Source: Paramuribaculum sp. (GTDB lineage: Bacteria; Bacteroidota; Bacteroidia; Bacteroidales; Muribaculaceae). From it: 64,000 nt of DNA. Under the pieces are notes generated by a model that had not been told where the DNA came from, searched no databases, and saw only the letters and a program-made list of their open reading frames with translations. Below are positions 63,812 to 64,000 of this stretch, in pieces. A program made the translations under genes and the position numbers. The first letter of the stretch is position 1. The number at the start of each line of letters is the position of its first letter. Location: positions 149,345 through 213,344 of the forward strand of contig JAFLSD010000004.1 in NCBI GenBank assembly GCA_022511125.1. The letters are read 5' to 3'.

Positions 63812-64000
63812 CCAGTGTTCTCGAAGATAAATTCAAGATCTGAAAGTTACCATAACTAAATAAACTATTACATTAATTAATATCAATATAATACTGAAAT
63901 ATAGCTTGTTATTACAATTGTGCTTATTATACAGCTTAATAAAGTCGCATTTGACTATAATATTTAAATATATAATTTAAATATCAAGTGCAATTATATG
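63812..64000. other. AT-rich stretch without recognised genes
   Basis: About 190 bp at the right edge. I see no coding frame, tRNA or strong hairpin; several A/T-only words could be part of the next gene's upstream region. Confidence 0.5.

Overview
The window reads as chromosomal DNA of a Bacteroidota bacterium, most likely order Bacteroidales, and gut-associated if the glycosidases are a guide. Evidence: AT-rich DNA; many TAnnTTTG boxes, the -7 element of the Bacteroides primary sigma factor; few Shine-Dalgarno motifs; the gene order nusB-yajC-ybbR-coaE; two GH92 and one GH125 alpha-mannosidase; a protein that looks like a signal peptide plus a type IX secretion C-terminal domain; and a Bacteroidales-style relaxase. 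The family cannot be fixed from sequence alone; Muribaculaceae is a guess.

Left region (1-15.5 kb, all + strand): a tightly packed surface-glycan locus. It holds a polyprenyl-phosphate-type GT2, a polytopic membrane protein, four GT8-like enzymes, a methyltransferase-like protein, two paralogous radical SAM proteins, four more GT2-like enzymes and two GT4 enzymes. Genes abut or overlap, several through a TTGA junction in which a TTG start overlaps the previous TGA stop. The GT8-like and radical SAM genes look like products of local duplication. No sugar-nucleotide synthesis genes are present; the locus continues off the left edge.

Housekeeping block (15.5-22.7 kb): tatC and tatA (- strand), then fabD, an M16 zinc protease, a dus tRNA-dihydrouridine synthase, a head-GIN-domain protein and a MOP-family flippase (+ strand), ending against a pRiA4b ORF-3-like gene.

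Accessory island (about 22.75-28.75 kb): a mobilization module (MobC-like protein, relaxase, membrane-anchored third protein, strong terminator) followed by opposite-strand orphan genes, a lipoprotein, a DinD-like protein and an unknown 210-residue protein. It stops beside a tRNA-Lys(TTT) gene. No integrase or transposase was found, so it looks like a remnant or an element mobilized by helper functions.

Middle region (28.9-46.3 kb): a GH92-GH92-GT2 operon, a threonine aldolase, then nusB, yajC, a YbbR-like gene, coaE and nadE (+), followed on the - strand by a DUF3108 gene and an operon of a patatin-like outer-membrane phospholipase, a BadF-type kinase and serB.

Right region (46.4-64 kb): an Lrp/AsnC regulator; leuA-leuC-leuD-leuB with a GH125 mannosidase only 9 bp behind leuB; a - strand operon of a mini secretion-tag protein, a GT2, a GYF/CD225 membrane protein, a DUF4286 protein and ruvC; a glycogen synthase/phosphorylase pair; pyrK-pyrD; and an XRE regulator with repeated operator-like words upstream. 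No non-coding stretch exceeds about 300 bp. No rRNA, CRISPR array or recognisable insertion sequence was found.
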